7,652 nucleotides of DNA, from the NCBI GenBank assembly GCA_028709505.1, contig JAQVWW010000046.1:1-7652 (forward strand), written 5' to 3'. Positions 6,608 through 7,652 of the stretch are shown here, piece by piece. The notes below the pieces were generated by a model. That model worked only from the letters and a program-made list of their open reading frames with translations, was not told where the DNA came from and made no database searches. This DNA is from Eubacteriales bacterium. Lineage in GTDB: Bacteria; Bacillota; Clostridia; Christensenellales; UMGS416. Each line of letters begins with the position of its first letter. Positions within the stretch are counted from its first letter, which is position 1. The position numbers and the translations under genes are program-made.

Positions 6608-6640
6608 GAAAAAGCAAAGGCCGCTGCTTGCGCACCGGCC
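6608..6640 (-). terminator. Probable terminator of dnaN
   Basis: On the minus strand, 28 bases after the dnaN stop, GGCCGGTGC (6640-6632) pairs with GCAGCGGCC (6627-6619) around a GCAA tetraloop, with one internal mismatch. TTTGCTTTTTC follows. A terminator directly behind dnaN argues against a continuing dnaN-recF operon here. Confidence 0.65.
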
Positions 6641-6667
6641 GGTTGCTGTATGCAAAGGAATGTGCCG

Positions 6668-7652
6668 TTATGAGCCGTAAATGCGCACCGGCAGCACCAG
6701 GTACGTGTTGGACGAGCCTTCGGGCCGCAAAATGCAGGGGCTGACGTTGGTGGTGAAGGACATGACGACGTTGCTCTCGCCGATATTTTTAAAGATGTCC
6801 ACCAGATACCGCGCGTTAAAGGCGATTTCCAGGTCGCGGCCCTCCAGCTGGGCGGGCAGCTCTTCGTAAATGTCGCCGGACTCGCTGTTGGATGTCATTG
6901 CCAGCTGGCCGTCGGCCAGCCGCAACCGCACCAGGTTATTGCGGCCTTCGCGGGCCAGCATAGCGGCGCGATCCAGCGCCTCGGCCATGGCGCCCTGGTC
7001 TACGACGGCGCGGGTGGTATAGTCGGCGGGAATAATCTGCTCGTAACGGATGTATTCCCCTTCCAGCAGCCGCGATACCAGGCGGGTACCGCCCACCTGC
7101 ACCGCCATATGCGACGGGCCTACTTCCAGCGCCACGTTGGTGTCGTCGTCTATGATGCTGGCCAGACGGGTCAGCGTGCTGGCCGGTATGACGGCGCGCG
7201 CGCTTTGCACGTCGCCCTGATACGGCGCGTCGCACAGCGCCAGCCGATAGCCGTCCAGCGCCACAAAGCGCACACGGCCGGCGTTAAGCTCCAGCAGCAC
7301 GCCGGTTAGGATGGGGCGGGATTCATCCAGCGCCGCGGCGAAAGCGCTCTGTCGGATCAGCTCGCGCAGCGTTTTGCCGGGCAGCACGATGTGCTGGGCG
7401 TCTTCTACGGCGGGCAGCGCCGGAAAGTCCGACGAGTCCATAATGAACAGCCGCGTGCGCATACCCGGCGCTGTGTTGACGGCGCCTGTGGCGTCGCCCT
7501 GGCTGACCACCGAGATTTCAACGTTACCGGTGGGCAGACGCCGCGTGATCTCATAGAACAGCCGGCCCTGCAGTACTGTCTCGCCTTCGGTGACGACCTG
7601 GGCAGGAATGACGGTTTCGATGCCCATCTTCAGATCGGTGCAGCAGAAGCTG
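6668..7652 (-). CDS. dnaN: DNA polymerase III beta subunit, sliding clamp (N-terminus cut by window edge)
   Basis: The ring-shaped clamp that tethers the replicative polymerase to DNA. The minus-strand frame enters from the right edge and ends at TAA (6670-6668), giving about 327 residues of a protein normally near 365-380; some 40-45 N-terminal residues are outside. Family hallmarks are CTDLKMGIETVIPA near the visible start, the domain-linking SSDFPALP, and FVALDGYRLALCD in the second domain. The third domain shows DLEIAFNARYLVDIFKNI and the C-terminal YLVLPVRIYGS, whose LPVR corresponds to the partner-binding pocket MPMR of E. coli. All visible parts are intact. In many Firmicutes dnaN is followed by yaaA and recF, but here a terminator and spacer follow, then an AraC-type gene on the same strand. 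The gene could be the main copy in a rearranged locus or, less likely, a second copy. Confidence 0.96.
   Translation of the reverse strand, partial: SFCCTDLKMGIETVIPAQVVTEGETVLQGRLFYEITRRLPTGNVEISVVSQGDATGAVNTAPGMRTRLFIMDSSDFPALPAVEDAQHIVLPGKTLRELIRQSAFAAALDESRPILTGVLLELNAGRVRFVALDGYRLALCDAPYQGDVQSARAVIPASTLTRLASIIDDDTNVALEVGPSHMAVQVGGTRLVSRLLEGEYIRYEQIIPADYTTRAVVDQGAMAEALDRAAMLAREGRNNLVRLRLADGQLAMTSNSESGDIYEELPAQLEGRDLEIAFNARYLVDIFKNIGESNVVMSFTTNVSPCILRPEGSSNTYLVLPVRIYGS

Noticed and set aside
6435..6680. Small plus-strand frame in the spacer next to dnaN
   Set aside because: Its translation is basic and low in information, with no ribosome binding site, and it overlaps the end of dnaN.
1..7652. 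tRNA, rRNA, CRISPR array, insertion sequence or phage genes
   Set aside because: I looked on both strands and saw no T-arm consensus, regular direct repeats, transposase motifs or terminal inverted repeats.

Overview
The window looks like chromosomal DNA from a GC-rich member of the Firmicutes, most likely the Clostridia. This rests on strong AGGAGG-type ribosome binding sites, the sequence character of TypA and DnaN, and a cupin-AraC regulator of a type common in gut clostridia. I cannot name the genus. There is no sign of phage, plasmid, transposase or CRISPR.

Layout from left to right: (1) positions 1-1545, minus strand: translational GTPase TypA/BipA, starting at TTG and cut by the left edge before its C-terminal domain. 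A clear promoter lies just upstream. (2) 1617-2261: a gene-free stretch of about 650 bases, rich in hairpins; the part at 2021-2183 could be a structured RNA. (3) 2298-3194, minus: an alpha/beta-hydrolase esterase with a complete catalytic triad. (4) 3318-4094, plus, divergent from the esterase: a metallo-beta-lactamase-fold hydrolase with every metal ligand present. It is followed by (5) 4176-5003, plus, GTG start: an RmlD-like NAD(P)-dependent reductase/epimerase. (6) A bidirectional terminator at 5136-5166. (7) 5206-6075, minus: a cupin-AraC transcription regulator. (8) 6076-6310: an AT-rich regulatory island with several inverted repeats, followed by an isolated plus-strand terminator at 6311-6351 that no recognised gene explains. 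(9) 6352-6607: palindrome-rich spacer. (10) 6668-7652, minus: DNA polymerase III sliding clamp DnaN, missing its N-terminus at the right edge.

The outer genes, typA and dnaN, are housekeeping genes. Between them is a small accessory block (esterase, MBL hydrolase, RmlD-like reductase, AraC regulator) that could form a sugar- or ester-related module under the AraC protein, but that link is inferred from position only. The most interesting unexplained signals are the two non-coding gaps: a run of five hairpins ending in a T-run on the minus strand (2021-2183), and a possible small plus-strand RNA with promoter-like sequence, hairpin and terminator (about 6179-6351). The 11-bp inverted repeat pair around the araC promoter is also notable. 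I found no convincing new multi-gene system.
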